Part shown: in pieces, positions 1 to 8,204 of the stretch | How positions within the stretch are numbered: position 1 is the first letter of the stretch | Layout of the letters: each line of letters begins with the position of its first letter | Source of the DNA: Spirogloea muscicola | Lineage: Eukaryota > Streptophyta > Zygnematophyceae > Spirogloeales > Spirogloeaceae | Direction of reading: 5' to 3' | DNA: 10,467 bases | Assembly: GCA_009602725.1 (NCBI GenBank) | Contig: WELB01000101.1 | Coordinates: 47,763 to 58,229, forward strand | Position numbers and translations under genes: made by a program | Notes under the pieces: generated by a model | Database searches by the model: none | Told to the model about the DNA's origin: nothing | Seen by the model: only the letters and a program-made list of their open reading frames with translations

Positions 1-2394
1 GCCCTCTCCTGGCGCGCCGGCGCCAGGAGGCCGCCACCAGTGCCGCCGACGGCGGCGGCGGCGGCGACGGCCCGCTGCAGCTCCTCGGAGCCGTGGCCCT
101 GGTCGGCGCGCGCGCGCGCAGCCTCCTCAAGCAGGTCCCCTTCCTTGAGCGCGCCGGTGAGGCTTCGCCACTCTGCCTCCAACACTGGCGCTGAGGCTAA
201 GCTCAATCAACAGTTGCAAAAGAGCAAGTGGGGAAGCACATCTCTACTCAACTTTCATCAATTGTTTGCAACAGAAAATTATCTCGTAATAAGTGTCTGT
301 CCCTGACGAGTATCTACTGCAGTACCTCAAATTCACTCCTGATTTTGATGACCTTCGTTGGCGTGCTCACCGGTGAATGCCATCTGGTCAAGAACTGGCT
401 CTCGCCCGCCAGTCGCACCGTCTCTTCTGTCCAGCCGTCTAACTATATGCCTTCGCATGCTCTACTCGCTCTGAAAGTTGGAGCCGTCGTTTGTGACGTT
501 GAGCGGCTTGCTTGCAGGCATTGGAGCAATAGCTGGCGGCATTGCAGGCGGGTTCACCAATGCTGCCCTGCACCCCATCGACACTGTGAAGACCAAGCTC
601 CAGATGCGGGGCTCTTCTAAGCTCTATGCCGGCCCGGTCGACGTTGTCAGGAAGGTACGGGGGCCAGCTTCACCTTATGGCAGGACCCATGTTGAGCTTC
701 AAGGTCACGAGTCCCTTCCTGCTCACTGTCTCTGGCGCTTGATTGCTGTGAATGCAGGTCTTGGCAAAGCAGGGGATGGCGGGATTTTACTGTGGGTTGC
801 CGGCTGCCGTACTAGGCTCCGTGATGTCCTCGTCCATCTACTTTGGCACTTACGAGTTTGGCAAGGGCCTCCTCGCCTTGACGCCACGATGCCCGCCTCC
901 ACTGGTCCCCCCGCTCGCTGCTGCCGTTGGGAACATCACTTCCTCCGCTGTCCTCGTGCCCAAGGAGGTCATCAAGCAGCGGATGCAGGTGCGACTCACA
1001 TATATGCAGTGCCACTGCATTCTCCAGCATCAGGGTCTGGCTGGGTGCATTGCTGCTGCATGTGGTGAAGCCCGTCGTCGGGTGATCGTCATACCTTGGC
1101 TTCCATCATTACCAACAGACTGTAAACACATTCGAGTCTTGTTGCGGTCCTTGGATGTGGCCCAGGCTGGAGCGCAGGGCACAGCACGCGAGGTTTTTCT
1201 CAGCACGGTGCGCAACGAGGGCGTGGGCGGCCTCTATGCAGGCTACTCGGCGGCGCTCCTCCGTAACCTGCCGACTAACATGATCAACTTCTCTACCTTC
1301 GTATGTTGTACAATCAGAGGAAGATTGTCACTCATTTCATTGGCCTTGCATGCGAGCGCTAGTCTACTGGCTGTTCCCGTCAGCTTTTGTGGTTGTTGCA
1401 TGGAGTGCCCAGAATGCCAACACTCGATCAGTCCTCTTTGCCTACACCAATATTCTCACATGTCACCAGACAGTATGTGAATGTGGGGAACAAGTAGTGG
1501 CCAGGCATATGTTCTAAGGACGAGTACTGACCACTTTGATCATGCCTATATTGCATGATTGTGATCTTCCTTCAGGAATACCTCAAGTCGCTGTGGCTAT
1601 CAAGATCCGAGCGTGCAGCATTGGAGCCGTGGCAGAGTATGCTGTCGGGTGGCATTGCAGGGGCGCTGTCGGCTGGCCTCACCACGCCACTGGACGTTGT
1701 GAAGACGCGGCTCATGACACAGGCCCGATCTTCGGCAGCCGCTGCCGGCGTGTCTGGCACGCAGGTTCGGCCCAGCTGCATGATATTTGCAACCTGCAAA
1801 TGGGCTGACCGCCATGACAAATCCTTCGCAGACTATCCATGTTGAATACTTGGTCAGCGCATGCTATGTGCTCAAGCTTCACCACTCAAGCTTCACATGG
1901 TACTTGAACAAGCCATGACAATGAAAAATGGGCTTGCATGATTGGTCTTGTTGGTGCAGCTGGAGGCAGCTGCTCGGGCGCAGGCGATAGCAGCATACAC
2001 ATACAAGGGCGTGGCATCGACGCTGCAGCGCGTCTGGATTGAGGAGGGCCTGCATGGTGTGACACGGGGAATGATGCCACGCCTGCTCTACAACGCGGCA
2101 TTCTCATCGGTCGGCTTCTTGTCGTTCGAGACGCTGCGCATCTTCCTCATGCAGATCCACCTACAACAGCAGCAGCAGGCTGCCACACATCGAGAGCGCC
2201 TCGGCTTGGCAGAACACCCAGCGCCGCGGCATAGAGTGCCGCAGCATCAGGAAGTAGCTGCGCACCAACATGCAGGACTTCTTGATGAGCTCGACCTCAT
2301 CCGAGCTAGGGGGCAGAGCGGAGTGCAGGGTCTTGCTGCCGAGCATGAGCAGGGGCGCGAGCTGACCGTGCCGCGAGATGGGTACAGGCTCTAG
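1..2394 (+). CDS. MFL1: Mitoferrin-like 1 plastid iron carrier (mitochondrial carrier family), 5' partial
   Basis: Six-exon model: <1-156, 518-654, 758-988, 1166-1300, 1576-1764, 1960-2394, all GT-AG, phases closing, 426 visible residues. All three carrier signatures are present: PIDTVK (71-76 of the visible protein), PKEVIK (165-170) and PLDVVK (257-262). Each repeat also has its later G-rich half ([29 protein letters not shown]). The stretches [30 protein letters not shown] and [14 protein letters not shown] resemble plant MFL1 (a chloroplast-envelope mitoferrin relative) more than SAM carriers. In that family the protein is thought to move iron across the inner plastid envelope. Exon 1 (reading frame starting at base 3) gives a Gly/Ala/Arg-rich stretch ending FLERA, which fits the end of a transit peptide joined to the first helix; the start codon lies outside the window. 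Oddities: intron 989-1165 is 177 nt with no in-frame stop, and about 80 residues follow the last carrier helix. The substrate is inferred from homology. Confidence 0.88.
6..29. repeat. Perfect inverted repeat, 10-bp arms
   Basis: CTCCTGGCGC at 6-15 and GCGCCAGGAG at 20-29 are perfect reverse complements around a 4-base loop (GCCG). The repeat lies inside MFL1 exon 1, so it is coding. It sits almost exactly at the left edge of the contig, and a very stable GC hairpin there may explain why assembly stopped. Confidence 0.7.
1871..1896 (+). repeat. Short direct repeat in MFL1 intron 5
   Basis: CTCAAGCTTCAC occurs at 1871-1882 and again at 1885-1896, a 14-base offset, within the intron 1765-1959. 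No function is suggested. Confidence 0.6.
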
Positions 2395-2402
2395 GTCTGG
2401 CT
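2161..2402 (-). other. Gene-like antisense reading frame overlapping the MFL1 3' exon; unrecognised possible terminal exon
   Basis: On the minus strand an open frame runs from a splice-acceptor-like GACGCAG, whose last G is at 2403, to a TAG at 2161-2163: about 80 codons. It reads like real protein. Codon third positions are strongly G/C, charged and hydrophobic residues are mixed (for example [20 protein letters not shown] and [19 protein letters not shown]), and no low-complexity bias is seen. The sense frame of MFL1 over the same bases gives a Q/H/R-rich tail with no third-position bias, which is what a shadow frame looks like. I do not recognise the family. It could be the last exon of a minus-strand gene convergent with MFL1, an exon fragment moved here, or chance. 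Upstream exons were not found with confidence. Confidence 0.35.
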
Positions 2403-3766
2403 CTGCGTCATAGCACCTTCAAGTACTTAGGACTCTGGCCTATGCCGTCTTGACCTGACTGTCCTCCTTAGCTAGAGCGAGAAGCACTTAGCTGTTAGAC
2501 GTTTCCTCTTGGTCACAGTTTTTGGGAGAGGCCTCGTTGTCTTGTGCCACTCCGGCTGAGTGGCTGCTAAGCCCGGCGCAGCACCACCCTGGGTGAGCTT
2601 CCAGGCGTGGTTCCAATTGCTGAGGTCTCACATGGCGTACATGCAACTCTGAGGTTGTTGTTTTCGTAGTACCATCGCTCTTGCAACATCGCTCTCGCAC
2701 ACACCGTGCCGCAGACTTGCATTGCACGTATTATACTGTTGCTGCATCCTCTGTGACACGAAAAGCGAGGCAATCACAGCCAGAGGCATGGCATGCGCAC
2801 TTCAGCAAAAAAGTGCTGTGAAGGAAGGTCTGTGACGGTAATGCCAATGCACCTATCCTTGGCAAGGAGCTGACGAGGCAGGGATGTGACAGAAAGAATC
2901 AGATTGATCGAGGCATCTGCATGATGTGGACTTCTGATACAGGAACAATCACTTAGTTGTGGGCCTGCTGCTCCTTTGGAAGGATTTGGAACATTTGCCT
3001 GATAACAAACTAGTAGCATGTCATGCTTCAACGAGTTGGTGCAAAGAGATGCTTGAGATGAGCTGCAGGCAGTGCAGAACATCCTCGGAACTACATGACT
3101 TCCGCATATAATCGCACAAGCCTCGTGAAGATATGTACCTCCTTTAGCTCCTGTCTTCTGGCTCTGGGCATGGCGCTGGCACAGCTCCTCGACGACCCTA
3201 GCGTTCCACGAGCGAAAAAAGGTCTTTTTTTTGCTGCAGTGGCCACGATACTGCACAAATGGGCAGCGATGGCCACAGTGGCGCGGCAGCCTGCAGGCGA
3301 TTGGATTGAGAGGCTGCCACCTCGGCTGCACTGGGGCATACGTGCGGCCAGCCTGGGCGGGGGTGAGAGCCTGCCGTGTGCTGGGGCGCTAGGACCAAGA
3401 GGAAGAGGGCCCGTCACCTTCGGTGGGCCTCACAGTTGACGAGGGAAGCGGGTAAATTGGTGACGACAGTGCTAATGGCCAATGGCAGCTCCTCAACAGC
3501 TGCAATGGTTGAGCGGCTGGCTCATTGAGAATCTCAGGTGTGGAGGCAGGACATCGTCAGCAGAAGGGGCCGGTGTAAGGTGTCCACAGCGTGTCGATCA
3601 CACAATTCCTCTGCGCAGCGAGTGACGTCAATGCGGGCCGCAGCATATTGTTAACTTGCCACATTGACTGGTCACACTTACCAACCGGAGCAATGACATA
3701 GCAGGTCTATACACCGAGGGGCTCAGTATTGGCGCTCGCGGGGTGTGCCCTGATTCAGGCCCCTCG
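2403..3766. other. Long region without an established gene
   Basis: About 1.36 kb between the MFL1 stop and the zinc-ribbon exon. It has mixed base composition and several stop-free frames on both strands, for example minus 2774-3331 and plus 3095-3439. None shows a recognisable domain, stable composition or neighbouring splice sites that make sense. It should hold the 3' UTR of MFL1 and probably introns, missing exons and the 3' UTR of the minus-strand zinc-ribbon gene. No tRNA, repeat family or transposon protein was seen. Confidence 0.5.
3434..3499 (-). other. Possible minus-strand exon between the zinc ribbon and an unseen RING domain
   Basis: On the minus strand, an acceptor-like ATTGCAG (last G at 3500) is followed by 66 nt that read VEELPLAISTVVTNLPASLVN in phase 1, then GTGAGG. 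That donor hexamer is also used by three introns in this window (157, 5308, 6331). In RNF115/126-type ligases a run such as AVEALP precedes the RING domain, so this could be that linker. No RING cysteines follow in a frame I could connect. Confidence 0.18.
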
Positions 3767-4180
3767 TCAGCCGATACATGCTCCATTTCTTACTGATTCG
3801 GCCTGGAAAGGCACTGGGAAAGGCTTGCGGAAGGGCACAGCAAGGCTGGATAAGGCGGTCCACGGCTCTAGGCTTCGCGGTGCTTTTCCGCGAGCTCTAG
3901 ATCCGCCATGGCGCCGCGCCAGGCCGCCGCCGCCGCCGCCGCGGCCGCCGCGCCGCAGGAGGTCGAGGAACGACATGTCGACGCCGGTGCCGCCACCTTC
4001 GCCTCCGCTTCCGTCGGCAGGCCACATCTCAGCAGGAAGTATGGCCAGGCGGGGGTCGTCCTCAATCTCCTCGATGAAGCCGCCATGGCAGCGCGGGCAC
4101 ACGAGCTCCTCGGCGCCCGCCGCGCCGGCGGCCTCCGGCTGCATGTGCGCCTTGCACTGGTGGCACCAGAACCGCGCCAT
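3767..4180 (-). CDS. RNF115/126-type zinc-ribbon protein, first exon (E3 ubiquitin ligase-like, rest not resolved)
   Basis: Translation from the ATG at 4180-4178 gives MARFWCHQCKAHM, and later VCPRCHGGFIEEIEDDP. Cys6, Cys9, Cys28 and Cys31 form the C-x2-C-x18-C-x2-C zinc ribbon followed by GFIEE, typical of the N-terminus of RNF115/RNF126 and plant RING-H2 ligases. There the ribbon binds ubiquitin or substrate adaptors and a C-terminal RING recruits the E2. After residue 45 the sequence is Gly/Arg-rich, with SFLDLLRRGG near 69-78. The open frame ends after 137 codons (TGA, 3767-3769), but a good donor (TCA|GTAAGA, G at 3793) lies before it, so the exon probably ends at 3794 after 129 codons in phase 0. 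I could not find the RING exon. The gene is head-to-head with the helicase, start codons 140 bases apart. Family call good; gene structure uncertain. Confidence 0.62.
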   Translation of the reverse strand: MARFWCHQCKAHMQPEAAGAAGAEELVCPRCHGGFIEEIEDDPRLAILPAEMWPADGSGGEGGGTGVDMSFLDLLRRGGRGGGGGGLARRHGGSRARGKAPRSLEPWTALSSLAVPFRKPFPVPFQAESVRNGACIG

Positions 4181-4257
4181 GGCCGCCGGCGGCCCGTCCG
4201 CCGGCGCCGGCGAGCCCTCTGCGCAGAATCGCCGCCCGGCCCGGCCGGCCCTCNGGC

Positions 4258-4288
<31 letters not shown>

Positions 4289-4320
4289 GCGGCGGTGGCG
4301 GTGGCGACGGCGAGGGCGGC
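4181..4320. promoter_or_regulatory. Head-to-head intergenic region, likely bidirectional promoter/5' UTRs
   Basis: Only 140 bases separate the two divergent start codons. The stretch is almost pure G/C, with no TATA-like box, and contains the GGC repeat and the single N. A shared promoter is inferred from geometry only. The helicase frame stays open upstream of 4321 through this stretch, so an N-terminal extension of the helicase cannot be excluded. Confidence 0.45.
4255..4281 (+). repeat. (GGC)9 trinucleotide repeat next to an undetermined base
   Basis: Nine uninterrupted GGC units follow directly after the N at 4254. They are continued to 4320 by an imperfect GGC/GAC/GGT tract. The N marks a place where reads disagreed or coverage failed, so the true repeat length may differ. 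Confidence 0.85.
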
Positions 4321-7300
4321 ATGGCAGCGCAGAGCTTTGAGGAGCTGGGGCTGTCAGAGTGGCTGGCCGGCGCGTGCCGGCAGCTGGGCATGCGGTCGCC
4401 GACGGCGGTGCAGGCGGCGTGCATCCCGGCGGTGCTGGCGGGGCGCGACGTGGTGGGCGCCGCCGAGACGGGCAGCGGCAAGACGGCGGCGTTCGCGCTG
4501 CCCATCCTGCAGCGCCTCGGCCAGGACCCCTACGGCGTCTTCGCGCTCGTCCTCACGCCGACGCGCGAGCTCGCCTTCCAGCTCGCCGACCAGGCACGCG
4601 CCGCCGCCACACCCAAAATCCTAAACCCTAAGCCTTAACCCTGAACCCTGAAACACTAACCGAAAATGTAACCCCCTAACCCTCGACCCTCAACTCTACA
4701 CCCGATACCCGTAACCCTCATCTTAACCCCTTGACCCTCAACCCTAAATTGATACCCGGAACCCACCGGCACGCGCCGCCAACCTCACTGTGATTTCCAA
4801 AACCTAACCCCTCAGCCCTCAACCCTTGAGACTGCACCCGATACCTGAAACCTTAACCTTGACCCCTTGACCCTCAACCCTCAAACCTACACCCTACACC
4901 CTAAACCCTATATACTACTGACCTTAGGCTCAGACAGTGATCTGGCACTCCCTGTCTCGCCTGGGCCTGACTCTCGACTCTGCATTGCATAAAATTCCAG
5001 AGCAAACCTCTTGTCGTTTGACAGCATCTTGGATATCAATCAGAGAATCGGAATATTGCTATGGCACGCTTCCCGCTGGCAACGTCATGTCCAGACGCTG
5101 AGCTCTGCGCTCGTCCGCCTTGTGCAGTTCCGCGCGCTGGGCGCGGCCATGCGGCTGCGTGACGCAGTCGTGGTCGGCGGCATGGACCTCACCCGGCAGG
5201 CGCTGCAGCTTGCCCAGCGCCCGCATGTCGTCATCGCGACGCCCGGACGCCTCCGAGACCTGCTGGAGAACCACCCAGACATGGTGCCCACCTTTGCGCA
5301 CACGAGGGTGAGGCCGCGCCCAGGGTTGGTAGTTAGCACCCTCTCAGTGTTGCACAGAGTATAAGTCCTCTCCACATGCACTTGACAGGGCAACAGTAAA
5401 AAATCATTGGGGCTGTGGTGCCACATCCACACCTATACATCTGCATACGTGTATTTATAAGCATAGGTAAACATGTGTGTAATGTGTATGCATGGGTGCG
5501 CTCCAAAAGTTGCACTAACAGGGTCTAGGGTGAGGGGTCAGGTTGGAGCATGCCGTGGTCCATAACTGATGGTGCTGGTGTACATGCTAACCGGTTTGCT
5601 TGGCCTCTGTAGTCCATGCTAACATTCAGGACACGTCCTATGCAAGGGTTGAGGAGCAGGCAGTGATAACCAGCTGATCGAAAGTTGGCATTGGCTATTG
5701 GCAGTTCTTGGTCCTGGATGAGGCGGACCGGCTGCTGGAGCCGGGATTTGAGAGCGAGCTACGTCTCATTTTGCAGAGCCTTCCGCCCAAGCGGCAGACG
5801 CTGCTCTTCTCCGCCACGATGACCTTCAACCTCAGAGCTCTTCAGGTGGGTAGCCAGAGCTTAAGTGTGCTTCCACATCCACCATCATCATTGCGCGTCT
5901 GTCTGTCTGACCCCTTTCAGAGTTAACCAGGTTGTTAGCTTTGGGGTTTTAGGGTTTTGGTTAAGGGCCTTCTTGACAATGAGCTTGCTCTTCATGCATC
6001 CATGATTGCCTGCCTGTGACGCAATGCACGCTGTGGACCTGCGGAAGCTTGTTTCTTGAGTCTCCATGCTCTGGCAATTGCGACAATGTCCAGAAGCTCG
6101 GGAAGCACACCTTTGACTTTCGAGACTTGTATTTTCTCAAAGCAGGACCTCTCACTTGGCAAGTCAGCGTACAAATTTGAGGTCAAGAAGGGCTTCCACA
6201 CAGTGCAGCAGCTTAGGCAAGAGTACCTTTTCATCCCAGCAAATGTGAAGGAAGTGTACCTGGCGCACATCATGGGCCTGCTCGAGGACATGGCGGTGCG
6301 CTCGGTCATCGTCTTCGCCTCCACGTGCAGGTGAGGCCACCCAGAGGGCCTGCCTTGAGGTCGTTGCTGTTGTGCCAGAACTCCAAGTGGCCTGATTAAA
6401 ATCTCAAGGACGGTTTTCAGTGGCTCTGGACCTCTGCCACTGTGGTTATTTTCGCATGCAGAGGTGCTATCATATGCATGACAATATTATACCAGACTAT
6501 GGGTGCTACTATACCACTCTTGTTGTGGGCCTTACTGCAAGGTCCGCTTTGGTGTTCAGTTGACCAACTCAATTCAAGAGATCTGAGGATGCCTGCTCTG
6601 CTCCTCCCGCAGGTCTGCTCATTTACTCGGCCTCCTGTTGGAGGAGCTTGGCATCACCTCTATCTCTCTTCATTCGCTCAAGACCCAGGGCCGGCGACTT
6701 GCTGCACTAGATAGATTCAAGTCTGGGCTGGTACCCATTCTTATTGCGACAGATGTTGCCAGCCGAGGCCTCGACATCCCAACGGTGGACCTTGTCATTA
6801 ACTACGACATCCCACGGTAGTAAAATCACATCACCGTACTCAAGCATTAAGCCAGTAGTGAGCTACTGGATACCCTAAGGTGCATACTCTTCTTGCTAAT
6901 TCACGAGCAACACACGATACGTGTATGCAACATATACACGAGCAAAGAGTTATAGTGTCTGTGATGGCCAATCTCAAGTTTTGGACTGATTTCGCTGCCT
7001 GCATCTGCTTTTGTTCAGGTATGCAAGGGACTATGTGCACCGCGTAGGGCGCACAGCTCGAGCAGGCCGTGGTGGCCTGGCCATAAGCTTGATAACCCAG
7101 GTAACCCACTCTGCGAGATTCGAGCAGGAAGGTCAATAATTAGCTAAGCCCTCTCTTGTGTGCTCCTTATCTTTGGTTGCTCGCGCTTCAGTGCAGCTTG
7201 GGCGGCGGCTTATAAGTAGGGCTGTGACTTACGCTGCTTTGTCCAGGAAGGCTCCCTCATTTGCGCTTCGAGCTTGGCCACAGTTTGATGTGGAGTTAGC

Positions 7301-7846
7301 CCACCAGATTGAAGGCGTGCTGCATAAGAGACTTGAGGAGCATGAGCTGAATGAGGACTTAGTCCTCAAGGGCATCACAAAGGTGACTGGCTTGCCACAG
7401 ATGCCTTCGCTATGATCAACTTTGTATGAAGTTAGACACTTGCATAAGTCTGTTGTCGTCATTTCGGTCGCGATTGGTGGGACTGCGAAGAGAACGAGCT
7501 TCGAGCACCCATATCAATTGGCATGAGTGTCGTTGTGAGAGCCAAAGGATGCATTTACTGGTCTCTGGTGCTCTCAACTGCGCTAATCTGAGGCCAGGTC
7601 TGCTCGCTGCTGCAATATCTGCAGTCCCTTTGCAAGATCTGATTAGCACCTGCCATCACTCCCCAGGTTTTCAAGGCCAAGAGGGTGGCATTGCTGAAGA
7701 TGGCTGAGTCGGGCTTTGACGACCTCGTGAAGGCTCGCAAGGATGCCAAGCTGCTGGCACTGAAGAGGAAGGGGGTCGCCTTAGGGCTGGTCAAGAGAGT
7801 GCATAGAAATAAAGCACCTCACAACATGTTGACAACGGAAGCTTGA
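4321..7846 (+). CDS. DEAD-box ATP-dependent RNA helicase, DDX49/Dbp8/RH36 group
   Basis: Eight exons: 4321-4593, 5128-5307, 5705-5845, 6146-6330, 6613-6816, 7019-7100, 7284-7382, 7667-7846; 447 aa, stop TGA. All helicase motifs appear in order: Q motif ending at Gln31, AETGSGKT 48-55, PTRELA 80-85, GG 108-109, TPGR 129-132, DEAD 156-159, SAT 187-189, VIVFAST 252-258, [11 protein letters not shown] 306-316 and [10 protein letters not shown] 335-344. [28 protein letters not shown] and the C-terminal [10 protein letters not shown] are diagnostic of DDX49/Dbp8/plant RH36, nucleolar helicases of 40S ribosomal subunit and pre-rRNA processing. Length matches the family (about 430-490 aa). The ATG at 4321 was chosen because [10 protein letters not shown] begins at residue 6, as in relatives; plant RH36 has a longer N-terminus and the frame is open upstream. 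All introns are GT-AG except the first (4594-5127), which starts GC. Confidence 0.93.
4612..4915 (+). repeat. Degenerate telomere-like repeat tract inside helicase intron 1
   Basis: About 300 bases are dominated by CCCTAA/CCCTAAA/CCCTCAA/CCTTAACC variants. Perfect CCCTAAA, the plant and green-alga telomere heptamer on this strand, occurs only a few times (for example 4742-4748). Segments are duplicated inside the tract: ACCCGATACC at 4700-4709 and 4836-4845, and CCCCTTGACCCTCAACCCT at 4727-4745 and 4863-4881, both at offset 136. The tract lies wholly within the GC-AG intron 4594-5127. Confidence 0.8.
5943..5967 (+). repeat. Short TTTAGGG-like stretch in helicase intron 3
   Basis: A run of GGGGTTTTAGGGTTTT and TTAAGGG within intron 5846-6145 resembles the telomere motif in the opposite orientation to the tract in intron 1. 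It is short and degenerate. Confidence 0.5.
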
Positions 7847-8081
7847 TGTTGCGCGAAAGTTGCCCAAGGCTGTGCACTGATTATACTTCTGGGATGCACC
7901 AATGGCTGGTACTAACACTGCGACTAATAAGTCAAGCACGGAGCAATACTCATGATCGTGTTATTTTCTGCACCAAGTTAGACAGGTATCTCCATTTAAG
8001 TGGTGATTCGCTCTACTTTTGTGACTAACTACCCCTGTGAATAGCTGCACGCTCACATGCCGAGTAGCGCGCTCTATTCAT

Positions 8082-8086
8082 TTACA
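8082..8086 (-). terminator. Possible TGTAA polyadenylation signal for CGLD27
   Basis: TTACA on the plus strand reads TGTAA on the minus strand, about 120 bases past the CGLD27 stop codon. TGTAA is the common polyadenylation signal in chlorophyte genes, and the spacing is reasonable. A five-base motif can occur by chance. Confidence 0.35.
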
Positions 8087-8126
8087 CACAATTGGTGCGA
8101 GTGATGGCGAAGCGACGCGCTTATGT

Positions 8127-8161
8127 AGTGAAGCCTTCGCTTGACGGGTTAAAGCTTCACT
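8127..8161. repeat. Inverted repeat in the convergent 3' region
   Basis: AGTGAAGC at 8127-8134 pairs with GCTTCACT at 8154-8161 (8-bp stem, 19-base loop). A competing 6-bp pairing (GCGAAG with CTTCGC at 8135-8140) overlaps it. It could fold in either 3' UTR; no function is claimed. Confidence 0.4.
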
Positions 8162-8204
8162 TCAGCAGAGAAGAATATGATAGTTCGCTAAGAATAGGAT
8201 GAAT

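Larger units (their letters stand above)
7847..8204. other. Convergent 3' intergenic region (helicase and CGLD27 tails)
   Basis: These 358 bases lie between the stop codons of two genes that point at each other, so they must hold both 3' UTRs. No coding exon was seen. No TGTAA (the usual green-alga polyadenylation signal) is present on the plus strand here, so the helicase 3' end cannot be placed. Confidence 0.6.

Noticed and set aside
752-1480. Single uninterrupted 242-codon reading of the MFL1 middle part
   Set aside because: It includes intron 3 and runs into intron 4. Family alignment shows the carrier continues only after splicing at 988/1166 and 1300/1576.
2774-3331. 185-codon minus-strand open frame
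   Set aside because: It is long, but has no recognisable domain, no codon third-position bias and many scattered Cys/His/Ser without a pattern. It probably lies in intron or intergenic DNA. It was checked for RING spacing and failed.
3095-3439. 114-codon plus-strand open frame with a hydrophobic patch
   Set aside because: It overlaps other open frames on the opposite strand, runs across an A-rich stretch at 3215-3233, and has no homologue I recognise or supporting splice or promoter signal.
3908-4624. 238-codon plus-strand open frame, rich in Ala and Arg
   Set aside because: It is a GC-rich shadow crossing the zinc-ribbon exon (antisense), the N, the repeat and helicase exon 1 out of frame. 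Composition is low complexity and there is no domain.
4612-4915. True chromosome end (telomere)
   Set aside because: The repeats are degenerate, lie inside an intron with helicase exons on both sides, and are not terminal.
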